A stretch of 64,000 bases of DNA from assembly GCA_000381625.1 (NCBI GenBank), contig KB906767.1:500729-564728 (forward strand), read 5' to 3'. Source of the stretch: Bryobacterales bacterium KBS 96. Its GTDB lineage: Bacteria; Acidobacteriota; Terriglobia; Bryobacterales; Bryobacteraceae. A model generated the notes under the pieces. It saw nothing but the letters and a program-made list of their open reading frames with translations. It had not been told where the DNA came from and did not search any database. The position numbers were made by a program, and so were the translations under genes. Below are positions 42,550 through 51,691 of this stretch, one piece after another. Each line of letters begins with the position of its first letter. Position 1 is the stretch's first letter.

Positions 42550-44400
42550 TTGTATGCGTCGTCAACAACTACGGTCTCGTTTTTCTCGACATCTGCGTTA
42601 CGATTTCACGCGGTGAACGGCTCGCGCGGGCCATTCGCTGCCAAGCTTGATCGGAAAAGCGGCAGGCGGGCTGTCCTCGCGGCCTGTTTCACCTGCCTGG
42701 CAGCGATCCTTGCTCAAGGGGCAGCCGCCGTGAACCCAACGCGCAGTCCCGTGATTCTGATTTCCGTCGACACTCTCCGCGCAGATCACTTGAGCGCCTA
42801 CGGCTACCGGGAAATTGCGACTCCGAATATCGACGCTTTTCTCCGGAATGGCACTCAATTCAGCAATGTTAGCTGCCAGATTCCGCTCACACTTCCCTCT
42901 CACACGTCGCTGTTCACATCGACTTATCCTTCAGAAAACGGCATTGAGGAAAACGCGCAGCACGTGCCCCCGGGGATGGTGACGCTTGCGTCAGCACTTC
43001 GTGGACAGGGATACAAAACAGCAGCCTTTATCGGAAGCGTGTTTTTGGAAAAGCAGATGGGACTGGACCAGGGCTTCGATGTGTACGACAGCCCATTCGA
43101 TTTTGAGGCGTTCTCTCCCATTTCAGGGGAAGTATTTCTCGGCCGTGCTTCGCAAACTCAGTACGCCGCGCGCGAGAGCCGCGATGGCGCATTGGTCGTG
43201 GCCGCCGCAAGGCAATGGCTGACGAGGCGCCGCAATGAGCCAACGTTTGTGTTTTTGCATTTGTTCGATATGCACCGGCCGTATAGCCAACCGGCATCGA
43301 TTGCGCGCGAGCGAGGCATTTCACGTTACGATGCACAGCTTTTGTATGTGGACCGGCTCCTCGGCACGTTTCGTCAGGCGCTCGTTGCTGACGGTGTTTG
43401 GGATAAGTCGCTGGTCGTCCTGGTCGCCGACCACGGAGAAGGCCTCGGCGATCATGGCGAAGCCAATCACGGCTATTTTATCTATCAAAGCACCCTGTGG
43501 GTCCCGTTACTGGTGCATTGGCCTTCGTCCGCGGGTCCTTATCGGCCGATTGTTAGCGACCCCGCCGGATTGATCGATGTAGCGCCGACGATACTGGATT
43601 TTCTGCACATTTCCGCTCCCCGTACATTTCATGGCCGAAGCCTGCTTGGTGAAGCATCCGGAGCCACCCCGTCCCACCCGGAGGAAGTCTATAGTGAGAG
43701 CCTCCACGCCCACCATTCGTTTGGATGGGCTTCGCTCCGCAGTTTGCGCATCGGCTCCTATAAATACATTCAGGCCCCTTATCCCGAACTTTATAATCTT
43801 CAAAATGATCCTCGGGAACAGAAGAATATTTTCGGCAAAGACCCACGGCATGACAATCTCCTTCAAACGGAGCTGGCGAAACTTCTTTTGCGGTATCCGT
43901 CTCCGGGCTCGGCTCGGCCCGCGAGCATCTCCCCGCGGACCGATGCATTGCTCCGATCCTTGGGGTATCTGTCGGACGGTCCGCAATTGCCGCTGGAAGG
44001 CTCGGAAGCCGACCCTAAGGATCGGCTCGCGGAATTCAAACAGTACAATCTCGCTTCCGAGGCTGCCTCCGACGGACATCGAGACAGAGCGATCTCTATT
44101 CTCAGCGATTTGGTCGCGCGGGACCCGAACAACTTATTGGCGCTGCGGGACATCGGAGCGTATTCTCTCGACCGGAAATCCTACGCAAAAGCGCGCTCGT
44201 CGTTCCAGCGCTTTTTGGCAAGCGCTCCAAACGATTACATGGGGCGATTTGAGCTGGGCGTTGCGGACGAACGGTTAGGCCGATTCAAAGAAGCCGAGAA
44301 TGAGTTGCAAAGGGCGTGCAGCATCGCTCCCGAGGCAACCCAATGCACGCACGAATTGGCTTTAGTAAGACAGAGAATTCGAGAAACCGGCAATCGGTAA
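42550..44400 (+). CDS. Sulfatase-superfamily protein with TPR tail, lacking the formylglycine Cys
   Basis: The 616-residue protein has a membrane or signal segment (AVLAACFTCLAAILAQGAAA), then an alkaline-phosphatase-fold domain: ILISVDTLRADHLSAYGY (Asp ligand), LTLPSHTSLFTSTYPSENG and LVVLVADHGEGLGDHGE. The nucleophile motif is T114-L-P-S-H118 in place of C-X-P-X-R, so it cannot be a formylglycine sulfatase; Thr would be the nucleophile, if any. TPR-like helices follow residue 480 (NLLALRDIGAYSLDRKSYAK). The family may act as a phosphodiesterase or phosphotransferase. The start is TTG at 42550; GTG at 42613 is an alternative. The next gene is signal peptidase I, 55 bp on. Confidence 0.8.
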   Translation: MYASSTTTVSFFSTSALRFHAVNGSRGPFAAKLDRKSGRRAVLAACFTCLAAILAQGAAAVNPTRSPVILISVDTLRADHLSAYGYREIATPNIDAFLRNGTQFSNVSCQIPLTLPSHTSLFTSTYPSENGIEENAQHVPPGMVTLASALRGQGYKTAAFIGSVFLEKQMGLDQGFDVYDSPFDFEAFSPISGEVFLGRASQTQYAARESRDGALVVAAARQWLTRRRNEPTFVFLHLFDMHRPYSQPASIARERGISRYDAQLLYVDRLLGTFRQALVADGVWDKSLVVLVADHGEGLGDHGEANHGYFIYQSTLWVPLLVHWPSSAGPYRPIVSDPAGLIDVAPTILDFLHISAPRTFHGRSLLGEASGATPSHPEEVYSESLHAHHSFGWASLRSLRIGSYKYIQAPYPELYNLQNDPREQKNIFGKDPRHDNLLQTELAKLLLRYPSPGSARPASISPRTDALLRSLGYLSDGPQLPLEGSEADPKDRLAEFKQYNLASEAASDGHRDRAISILSDLVARDPNNLLALRDIGAYSLDRKSYAKARSSFQRFLASAPNDYMGRFELGVADERLGRFKEAENELQRACSIAPEATQCTHELALVRQRIRETGNR

Positions 44401-44455
44401 CGCGCCCGTTACGGCCCGCAGAATATTATTCCAACGATAAGATAAAGGAAATCGA

Positions 44456-45295
44456 ATGCCGAGCACGAAACCGCCCCTGAATGCCGACAACCACCATGAC
44501 GACCGGGAGCGTAAACGAAGCAGTGTTGCCGAGTGGACTGTCACTCTACTGTTGCTTTTGTTTGGGACCACAACAGTGGCGCAGGCGTTTGTCATACCGA
44601 CCGGGTCGATGCAAGATACTCTGCTGATTGGCGATCACCTCCTGGTGGATAAATTGGCGTACGCGCCGGCCGGGCCGATTAGCAGATATTTATTGCCTTA
44701 TCAGGACCCAAAACACGGCGATATTATTGTCTTTCGGTATCCCGCCGACATCAATGAGACGCTAGTGAAACGCCTGATCGGACTGCCGGGAGACCGGATC
44801 AAGATCCTCAATGGCGTGGTTTATAGAAACGGGATCACACTCAACGAACCGTATGTGTACCACAAATATGCTTACGATCCGATGCTCGATAATTTTCCGA
44901 CGCCGTGTTGTCTTCCTGTGAAAGACGCCGCACGAGAAGCGCAACAAGCAATGCTCGATCAACATGTTATCGACGGCGAAGTAGTTGTTCCAGCAAACAC
45001 TTACTTCGCAATGGGAGATAACCGGGACAACTCATCGGACAGCCGCTATTGGGGATTCGTTCCAAGGGAAAACATGATCGGCAAGCCCTTCTTGATTTAT
45101 TGGTCCTATCGAGCATCGACGGAAGATCTGACTGCTGATTCCGCAAAATCCATACTCACGCATTACATCGATCTCGGCGAGCATTTCTTCACCCGAACAC
45201 GTTGGGAGCGTACTTTTAAGGTAGTGCGAGGCGTTCCTGATTCTGCCCTGGCTGCCGAACCGCTTCCCATCAATCCGGGATCTCCCAATCCATAA
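44456..45295 (+). CDS. lepB: Signal peptidase I
   Basis: The 279-residue protein has one transmembrane helix (WTVTLLLLLFGTTTVAQAFV) and the serine-lysine dyad: Ser51 in PTGSMQDTLLIGDHLLVDK and Lys105 in ETLVKRLIGLPGD. MGDNRDNSSDSRYWG is box E. It removes signal peptides from exported proteins at the periplasmic face. It has an insertion between boxes D and E, as in several Gram-negatives. AAAGGAAA precedes the ATG. It follows the TPR-sulfatase gene and may share its transcript. Confidence 0.93.
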   Translation: MPSTKPPLNADNHHDDRERKRSSVAEWTVTLLLLLFGTTTVAQAFVIPTGSMQDTLLIGDHLLVDKLAYAPAGPISRYLLPYQDPKHGDIIVFRYPADINETLVKRLIGLPGDRIKILNGVVYRNGITLNEPYVYHKYAYDPMLDNFPTPCCLPVKDAAREAQQAMLDQHVIDGEVVVPANTYFAMGDNRDNSSDSRYWGFVPRENMIGKPFLIYWSYRASTEDLTADSAKSILTHYIDLGEHFFTRTRWERTFKVVRGVPDSALAAEPLPINPGSPNP

Positions 45296-45327
45296 CGTGG
45301 CATCGCTCCCGAGAGCGTCGTTACTTC

Positions 45328-45932
45328 TCATTCGTATCGCAAGGCTACTAGCGGATGCACCGCCGCCGCGCGCCGGGCCGGTATCCAAGCGGCAAACAGC
45401 AGGTGGCGAGACTTTCGAAAGAGTGATTGTGTTGGCGAAACTCGAGATAGCTGCGATCAACCATGCTGGGACCGGGATCAAACAACAAACTCTTCGGCTT
45501 ATAGGAAATCAAAAACAGCCGGTCCGGTTCGGGGAAAGGAAGCGCCCGCAGTAACACGCCGTTGACAATCGTGAAAACGGCCGTGTTCGCTCCAATGCCG
45601 AGAGCCAATATAAGCGCAGCCATTACGCTAAATCCGGGCGTCTTAGCCAGCGAGCGGACCGCATACCTTGCGTCCTGCAGCAAATCCTCAATCCATCGGA
45701 CCCGGCGCGTATCGCGGCATTCCTCCTTTCGTTGCTCCGTGCCGCCCATAGCGTGCAGTGCGGCATAGCGGGCCTCGTCCGGTGTTTTGCCCATCGCTAG
45801 TCTCTGCCGGATCGCCTGTTCGAGATGAATCTGAAGTTCCTCGTCCAATTCCCGTTCCATCCGCTTCCGGCGGACGAGCGAACGCAATCGAAGCGGGATT
45901 GTGTAGAACCAATGCTCCAGGCGCACGTTCAA
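45328..45932 (-). pseudogene. ADOP-type orphan permease with a large internal deletion
   Basis: From the start at 45932 the frame gives the normal ADOP N-terminus: MERELDEELQIHLEQAIRQR, then DARYAVRSLAKTPGFSVMAA and the first helix. It reaches HSFESLAT and then, near 45398-45405, switches into a different frame that encodes the family's extreme C-terminus, LFAAWIPARRAAAVHPLVAL, then RYE and TGA at 45330-45328. About 600 codons of the middle are therefore missing and the join is out of frame. The protein would be a useless 194-residue stub. A whole relative is at 7907-10702. Confidence 0.85.
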
Positions 45933-46074
45933 GCCTCCTTGAGACGCAGCCCGGAGCTGATGGCGTTGGACGGTTTACTCATTGGGCATGCCCTCGATTA
46001 CCGATAACAATATATCGCTACGTGCTCTCGGTAAGCAAGGACAACGCGGACAGATTGTCCCGAGTGCGCGACTT

Positions 46075-47187
46075 TCAGGTGTCGCGCCCTGGCGCCGCAT
46101 CGACGCCTGCCGAAGCAGCGGTCACCGGCGCTCTCGCGCCATCGACATTCGTGGTGTAAGCTACGGGCGGCGGATTCCGGTCGAGCGCGGTCTGGCGCTG
46201 ATGCCAATACGGATAAACCGGCATTGTCTGGCTGATGGCGTCCAGCCTGGAAATTTGCTCGTTTGTGAGATTCCATCCGACGGCGCCTAAGTTATCGCGA
46301 AGCTGCTTTTCGTTGCGAGCGCCGATAACGACAGACGACACGGTGGGCCGCTGCAGGAGCCAATTCAAAGCAATCTGCGGTATGGTTTTGCCGGTTTCGT
46401 TCGCTAGCGCATCCAGAACGTCCACAACGTTGTAAAGCAAATCGTCATTTACGGGCGGCCCGTATTGCGCGGTTTGCGGCAAGCGGCTGATTTCCGGAGG
46501 AGGCTGATTTCGACGCAACTTGCCGGTAAGGCGGCCCCAACCGAGTGGACTCCAAATGAGCGCTCCAACGCCTTGGTCGATGCCCAGCGGCATCAGTTCC
46601 CACTCGTATTCACGGCCGACAAGCGAATAATACACCTGATGTGAAACGTACCGCGACCAGCCGTAACGCTCGCTGGCGGAAAGAGATTTCATCAAATGCC
46701 AACCGGAAAAATTAGAAGCGCCGATGTAGCGCACTTTGCCGGCGGTGATCAGATCGTCGAGCGCCCGGAGCGTCTCCTCAACCGGGGATAGCGCGTCAAA
46801 CGCGTGCATCTGATAGAGATCGATATAATCGGTTCCCAGCCTGCGGAGACTCGCTTCACAAGCGGCAATGAGATGATGCCGCGACGTGCCGCCCTCGTTT
46901 GGGTGCGCGCCCATGCGAAAAAACACTTTTGTGGCGAGAATCACCTGATCGCGACGGCCCCTGATTGCCTCTCCTAGAATTTCTTCAGAACGCCCGGATG
47001 AATAGGCGTCCGCGCTGTCGAACATGTTGACGCCCGCTTCCAAACAGATGTCCACCAACCGGCGCGCTTCTTGCGCGCCGGTATTTCCCCAGGCCTTGAA
47101 CAGGTCCCCACGGCCGCCAAATGTTCCAGTTCCGTAAGAAAGTACAGGGATAGACAGACCGGACCGGCCGAGTTGTCGTAGCTCCAT
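46075..47187 (-). CDS. Aldo/keto reductase
   Basis: The 370-residue protein is a (beta/alpha)8 AKR. It starts MELRQLGRSGLSIPVLSYGT, and the tetrad is seen as Asp and Tyr in NMFDSADAYSSGRSEEILGE, Lys in VILATKVFFRMG and His in IDLYQMHAFD. VSSVVIGARNEKQLRDNLGAV binds NADPH phosphate. Residues 340-370 are an Ala/Pro-rich tail that other AKRs lack. It may be exported or moonlight, but no signal peptide is seen. The likely reaction is NADPH-dependent carbonyl reduction of an unknown substrate. Confidence 0.9.
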   Translation of the reverse strand: MELRQLGRSGLSIPVLSYGTGTFGGRGDLFKAWGNTGAQEARRLVDICLEAGVNMFDSADAYSSGRSEEILGEAIRGRRDQVILATKVFFRMGAHPNEGGTSRHHLIAACEASLRRLGTDYIDLYQMHAFDALSPVEETLRALDDLITAGKVRYIGASNFSGWHLMKSLSASERYGWSRYVSHQVYYSLVGREYEWELMPLGIDQGVGALIWSPLGWGRLTGKLRRNQPPPEISRLPQTAQYGPPVNDDLLYNVVDVLDALANETGKTIPQIALNWLLQRPTVSSVVIGARNEKQLRDNLGAVGWNLTNEQISRLDAISQTMPVYPYWHQRQTALDRNPPPVAYTTNVDGARAPVTAASAGVDAAPGRDT

Positions 47188-47274
47188 GGCTTCGTAGATG
47201 AAGTGAAGCCTGATCAGGTTGCAGTGGTGCGTGCTTGTTTATCGCCGAACAGGATCGCGCTCGAAGCATGCACG

Positions 47275-47643
47275 CTATGCTCGTAATCGTTTATCGCTGG
47301 TTCGCGCGGTCTTGATCAGGCCCCACACCAGCACGATCACAATGCAAACGTGGTAAACGATATCGGGCGTCGTGCGGGGGCCGACTCCGACGATGATCGT
47401 GAATATTCCGACAAAGGTCCCGGCGAGCGCAAAAGCCTGAACCACCAGAGCGATGGCGCGCGTTGACGCCGGAAGTATTCCAGTCAAGGCCAAACCAGCC
47501 AGGAGTACGATGCCAATGACGCTTTCGGCCCTACCGGCCATTTGGTGTTCGTAGCCCCCGATCAACACGCCGAAGTGCGTAAGGGCGGCGGCTAGGAAGG
47601 CGGCGCCTTCAATCAGAACGAAAAGCCGGATTGCTCGCGTCAT
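47275..47643 (-). CDS. Small four-helix membrane protein of unknown function
   Basis: The 122-residue product is almost entirely hydrophobic, with four predicted helices: LFVLIEGAAFLAAALTHFGV, ESVIGIVLLAGLALTGIL, IALVVQAFALAGTFVGIFTI and IVYHVCIVIVLVWGLI, and a short basic tail (KTARTSDKRLRA). I recognise no named family with certainty. The ATG at 47643 follows GAGGAGA. It precedes the aldo/keto reductase gene by 87 bp, and the gene upstream is an exported metallopeptidase in the same direction. Confidence 0.7.
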   Translation of the reverse strand: MTRAIRLFVLIEGAAFLAAALTHFGVLIGGYEHQMAGRAESVIGIVLLAGLALTGILPASTRAIALVVQAFALAGTFVGIFTIIVGVGPRTTPDIVYHVCIVIVLVWGLIKTARTSDKRLRA

Positions 47644-47724
47644 ACCGAACGATCTCCTCTCTTATCTGTCTTACGCAGAGGAGGCTCTCAAGTTCAGCGC
47701 ATTTTGCGAAATCCGGCCTACGCA

Positions 47725-48990
47725 CTACTCCGGATGGCCATCCGCGCGGTTCAGGGCGCGGCGCCAGGCGGCCTGCTGAACAATGCCCTCGATGCTGTTC
47801 ACAAAACGGCCATTCCGCTCCGTCAAAAAAAATCCGTTGTCACCGGCTCCGGCGAAGAACTTTTCCGTATCCCTGGTGGGATCGCAGTGCTTCCATTTCT
47901 TCCGAAGCACGGTCTTGTAGGCCGTGAAATAGTCCGACGCGCTAGAATCGGAATCCCATTCCGAAGCATATTCCAGGATCGGTTTCTTGCCGGACTCCAC
48001 GATACGAAATTGCGCGCCGCGCATGTGAGGCGCGAGCCGCAACGCTTCTTGTTTCCCCAAGTACTGCCACAGCAGCATCTGATTATCGAATTCGCCGACT
48101 TCTCCAGCGGCGATCTCTTTCTGTTTCTCGACGGAATCAAATGACGGCGGCGTTGGAGCCGTGGGCTTCACATGGGCGAAATAGCGCTCGGAGTGAATGA
48201 TCTGCGCGCTGTCGCTCGGCGGATCGGTGAACACGGCGCTGAAAGCCTTTTGTCCGAATCTCCGGTAAACATCTTCGAAGAACCGGGTGCCTTGCGCGTA
48301 GGGGAACATGAGCGACTGCTGGATATACAGCGGGGAGCCATTGAGCACCGGATAGTCGGACGTGGATGCGTCGGCCGAGTTTTCGATGGTGGCCAGCATC
48401 GCAGGCGAGGGCGGTTCATTTACTCCCTGCCGCCTCATTTGATACGCCAGCATCAGCCAGGACGCCTGGCCTTCCACAACCGCGGTATGTGCCAGGTTCT
48501 CATCGTCGCTGGCGCTGTCGTCATCGACAAATTTCTCGAGATTGAAATGCTGATCGGCGAGCGCGTGGGAAAGCTCGTGCGCCAGGGTCGTTTCCTCCGA
48601 TGAAAGGGACGCGCCCTCCAAAAGAAAGAGCTTCTTCTCGCGGTAGTCGTAGAATGCCGCGGCCTGTTCCGCAAGCAGATCAATCGTCTCCTTCTTGAGA
48701 TCGAAGCCGGCAGGCACGAGGCCGAACAATTTAAGCGTCAGCTCATCCATTTCCAGATCCTTTGGTTTCAGCGTTGCGTGAATCCGATGAGACAGAAACT
48801 TGCGAAGCTGCGCCTGGTTCATTCGGCCATAAGGAACTGTGTGCTCTTCCTTTAGGCCGGTGATCTGGGAAAGAATCGTGACAATACTATCGATTTGACC
48901 GAATGCCGGATCTTCTGTCCGGCCCGGCCTTCCCGCCGCCGAGACAAACAGAGGCAGCAGGAGTGAAACTACCAGGATTTTGCGGTGCAT
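47725..48990 (-). CDS. Exported zinc-metallopeptidase-like protein
   Basis: The 421-residue protein has a signal peptide (MHRKILVVSLLLPLFVSAAG). The metal motif HELSH lies in TTLAHELSHALADQHFNLEK near residue 139, which fits HEXXH zincins. A downstream VVEGQASWLM near residue 171 could give the third ligand through Glu. The rest is helical and lacks a known inhibitor or C-terminal module. I do not recognise a named peptidase family; such proteins are common in Acidobacteria and Planctomycetes as unassigned. It acts outside the cytoplasm. Confidence 0.75.
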   Translation of the reverse strand: MHRKILVVSLLLPLFVSAAGRPGRTEDPAFGQIDSIVTILSQITGLKEEHTVPYGRMNQAQLRKFLSHRIHATLKPKDLEMDELTLKLFGLVPAGFDLKKETIDLLAEQAAAFYDYREKKLFLLEGASLSSEETTLAHELSHALADQHFNLEKFVDDDSASDDENLAHTAVVEGQASWLMLAYQMRRQGVNEPPSPAMLATIENSADASTSDYPVLNGSPLYIQQSLMFPYAQGTRFFEDVYRRFGQKAFSAVFTDPPSDSAQIIHSERYFAHVKPTAPTPPSFDSVEKQKEIAAGEVGEFDNQMLLWQYLGKQEALRLAPHMRGAQFRIVESGKKPILEYASEWDSDSSASDYFTAYKTVLRKKWKHCDPTRDTEKFFAGAGDNGFFLTERNGRFVNSIEGIVQQAAWRRALNRADGHPE

Positions 48991-49068
48991 TCATCGGCGG
49001 CGCGCCGCCGCTAGTTCTTAGGGTACAAGGTAGCTCAAAGCGAGCAGCCTGCCGTGGCAACGAAACGT

Positions 49069-49653
49069 CTACGGTTCGCCGGCTACAGGTTTGATAACGC
49101 CCTTTTTTAACGCAATGGGAAGCAACGTGGGATAGAACTGGACGAACGTGTTGTCAACCGCTCCGTGCCGCGCGTGGCAGGAATAACACGCGGCTGTCCG
49201 CGGAAATGGCGTTCCTGACCCCTTATCCAGGTCGAAGCCGAAGAATGTCCATTTACCCCGCGGATTGCTCTTATCCTTCATCTCACCTTCAACCGCTGTG
49301 ACATCCCCTTGATAGTGGCCGCCATGATTGATGGAGCCCTTCGCATGGGAGGACCGGATTTCCAGGATGAACATCGTTTTGTCCGGCCACGCGCCGGTCT
49401 CTCGAAACGCTTGATAAGCGCGCCTTGTTACGAACACATTATCGAAATTCGCGTGTTCCGAATCCGAAGATGTGGCCGCCCCGTACGTCATACCGAGTCC
49501 CGAGCTCAAATACACCCATTCGCGGTAGTCTTGCGGCAACGCTAGCTGTCCCTCTGCGGTGAACTGAGGGCCGACAACTTCCCGGCTTGCCCCCCAGTCC
49601 GGCGCGGCAAACAACGCGAGTAAGCCAACACCAATCCAGAATGCTGGTTTCAT
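49069..49653 (-). CDS. Cytochrome P460-family protein
   Basis: The 194-residue protein has a signal peptide (MKPAFWIGVGLLALFAAPDWGA). The P460 fold is visible: LPQDYREWVYLSSGLGMTYG near residue 39, DNVFVTRRAYQAFRETGAWP, MFILEIRSSHAKGSINHGGH, and the haem c motif CYSCH in TAACYSCHARHGAVDNTFVQ. P460 proteins oxidise hydroxylamine or handle nitric oxide; many soil relatives have unknown roles. The Lys that crosslinks haem cannot be assigned by eye. It is alone in its direction, with a DoxX gene 75 bp upstream. Confidence 0.88.
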   Translation of the reverse strand: MKPAFWIGVGLLALFAAPDWGASREVVGPQFTAEGQLALPQDYREWVYLSSGLGMTYGAATSSDSEHANFDNVFVTRRAYQAFRETGAWPDKTMFILEIRSSHAKGSINHGGHYQGDVTAVEGEMKDKSNPRGKWTFFGFDLDKGSGTPFPRTAACYSCHARHGAVDNTFVQFYPTLLPIALKKGVIKPVAGEP

Positions 49654-49728
49654 TACTTGTATTATTACCAGCCACGACCAGCTTTAGGGTGGGCGCCAGT
49701 CCATTCCGAAGTTGGCAACCTCCTTCGA

Positions 49729-50121
49729 TTAGGAAACGTTGGCCTGCTCCCTGGAGCCGCACTCTCCGCCGATGACGGCCAGCGCGGCGCCGGCCAGGGC
49801 CAGGTTCTTTGCGAAATTCACTGTATCGTTCGTGCGCTGGCCCTGGTCCTCCGCATTCCAGAAATCGTGAATTGTCGGCGACACACTTGCAAGGAATCCA
49901 ATTACCGCCAGCGCGCCGAGTTTCGGCTTCACTCCGAGCATCATACTCGCGCCACCAAAAATAAGCATGGCGCCCGACGCGCCCACCATGGCTTCCGGCG
50001 ACGGCACATCTTTCGATGCCGCGTACTGCGCGAGCGTGCCGCTGTTCAAAAAGTGATTGATGCCACTGTAAAGGAAGTAGCCGCCAAACAACATGCGACC
50101 GATGACAAACGAAGCTGACAT
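49729..50121 (-). CDS. DoxX-family membrane protein
   Basis: The ATG at 50121 gives 130 residues: MSASFVIGRMLFGGYFLYSG, then NHFLNSGTLAQYAASKDVPS, MVGASGAMLIFGGASMMLGV and LGALAVIGFLASVSPTIHDF, with DTVNFAKNLALAGAALAVIG at the end. This is the classic DoxX pattern. An open frame runs some 220 codons further upstream, but this extension reads against the divergent YciE gene and has no coding character. The role is unknown; it may lie in oxidative-stress handling. Confidence 0.85.
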   Translation of the reverse strand: MSASFVIGRMLFGGYFLYSGINHFLNSGTLAQYAASKDVPSPEAMVGASGAMLIFGGASMMLGVKPKLGALAVIGFLASVSPTIHDFWNAEDQGQRTNDTVNFAKNLALAGAALAVIGGECGSREQANVS

Positions 50122-50297
50122 AAGAGCCGCCTTCCGTCCTGGTCCAATGTCCAGGTCTTCACGTTGGATTCGGCAGCATCGGACTTCGTAACAAGCCGTT
50201 TCATCTCTTCTGAGCTTTCGTGGACGGCGCGCCAGCTCACGTCGTTTTGGAAACAGAAGGACTTGCGGAGAGTCCACCTTGTGGAAGGACAAAGGAA

Positions 50298-50807
50298 ATG
50301 CCGGTTCTTGAAGAGATCTTAGTTGAACAGTTACAAGATTTGTTGCACGCGGAGGGTCAGCTCGTAAAGGCGCTGCCGAAAATGGCGCGCGCGGCAAACG
50401 ACCCTGGATTGAAAGATGCGTTCCAAAAGCATCTGGAAGAGACAAAAGGACATGTGGAGCGTTTGAAGCAGGCATTCGAACTGCTGGGCGCGAAAGCGAA
50501 GGCCAAGCCCTGCCGGGGAATGCAGGGGCTTGTGGAAGAGGGGCAAGAGACGATTGACCAAGGCAAGGAGAAGCCCGACGTTGCCGCGGATCTCGCATTG
50601 GCTGTGGCTGCACAAAAAGTAGAACATTACGAGATCGCCGGATACGGAAGTGTCCGAACCATCGCCGAGCAACTCGATCAGAAGAAGGTGGCGCGTCTTC
50701 TTGCCCAAACACTAGCGGAAGAGGAAAAAACAGACAAACTGCTGACCAAAATTTCCAGCCCTTTGCTGGAGGAAGCAAATCAGCCCGAGGAGGTGGAACA
50801 AACCTAG
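50298..50807 (+). CDS. Ferritin-like DUF892 (YciE-type) protein
   Basis: The ATG at 50298, preceded by GAAGGA, gives 169 residues with two ferritin-like four-helix halves: VLEEILVEQLQDLLHAEGQL near the start, AFQKHLEETKGHVERLKQAF, and AAQKVEHYEIAGYGSVRTIA with LAQTLAEEEKTDKLLTKISS. The Glu/His pairs (EEILVEQL, HLEETKGHVE, KVEHYE, EEEK) are dimetal ligands. Members are stress-induced and probably bind iron. It diverges from the DoxX gene by 176 bp. Confidence 0.92.
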   Translation: MPVLEEILVEQLQDLLHAEGQLVKALPKMARAANDPGLKDAFQKHLEETKGHVERLKQAFELLGAKAKAKPCRGMQGLVEEGQETIDQGKEKPDVAADLALAVAAQKVEHYEIAGYGSVRTIAEQLDQKKVARLLAQTLAEEEKTDKLLTKISSPLLEEANQPEEVEQT

Positions 50808-51512
50808 CTTTGGCGCGAAACTGCTGGCCCTTCGGGTTGTGAGCGATGGTGGCTCTGCGTTGAAGACGCTGGGAGTGGGAGACAGCTAGTTAGCCTCGCG
50901 TGTATGATGCTTCACCGTTTCCGACCGCTGACGGAACGAGCGGCTTATAGCTTTTACCGGCCTGCGGTTTATCCCAAAAGTGAGCCGGCATCATATCTTC
51001 GGCGCAATAGGTAAAAATGCTCCGCCTCGCTGGATTTCGAGGAGGCATGCAACATTTGGATTTTTAACGGGTTCGCCCGCCAGCAGCTTCCGAACGAATT
51101 TGGAGGGATACGTGCTCGCAAATAGAGGGAAGACATACCTCTTCGACCTTTGGTGCACGCCATGCCAGCACATACAACAAACCCGATTGCGGACGTTCTC
51201 AGTGGAGAGATTCAGTTGCGTAGGCGAATTGGATTTGACTTTCAGATTCGGGACCGGCAGTACCAAAACGATTACGTGGCTGGTCTGATGGAAGCTCAGA
51301 GTCTCGCCCAGCGTGAACCGGTTGACTATCTACTGCGTGAGGTCGTCATAAAAAGCGAAGCAACCTCAAGTCATGGTAAGGCCGCAGGGCTGCGCAGCGC
51401 GCGCCTGACGCTTGCCTGCGCGGCGGCGTCGGCGCTACAGGCGACGAATGCGAGTGCTCCGAGTAAAATGCCCTTCCGATAGAGCCTTCCAGAGGGCACA
51501 AGCCGAAGATGT
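50808..51512. other. Gap of 705 bp with one possible small gene
   Basis: The only frame with some coding character is + strand 51162-51482: MPAHTTNPIADVLSGEIQLR, then DFQIRDRQYQNDYVAGLMEA and QREPVDYLLREVVIKSEA. It has amphipathic helices, but its last third (AAGLRSARLTLACAAASALQ) looks like a repetitive G/C-rich artefact. No family is recognised and there is no strong ribosome-binding site. The rest holds nothing I can support. Confidence 0.3.
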
Positions 51513-51587
<75 letters not shown>

Positions 51588-51691
51588 GGCGTGGAGAGAA
51601 GCGAACTTCAAACGTAGCGCGGTCTTGGCGCCAAAGTCAATGGTTGCTTGCTTGAGAGCCGGCCTGCTTCGAAATGCCGGCAATCCGGCGA

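Noticed and set aside
50122-50778. Upstream extension of the DoxX frame (349 codons in all)
   Set aside because: The extra part is antisense to the YciE-type gene and reads as Pro/Ser/Arg-rich sequence; the family begins at 50121.
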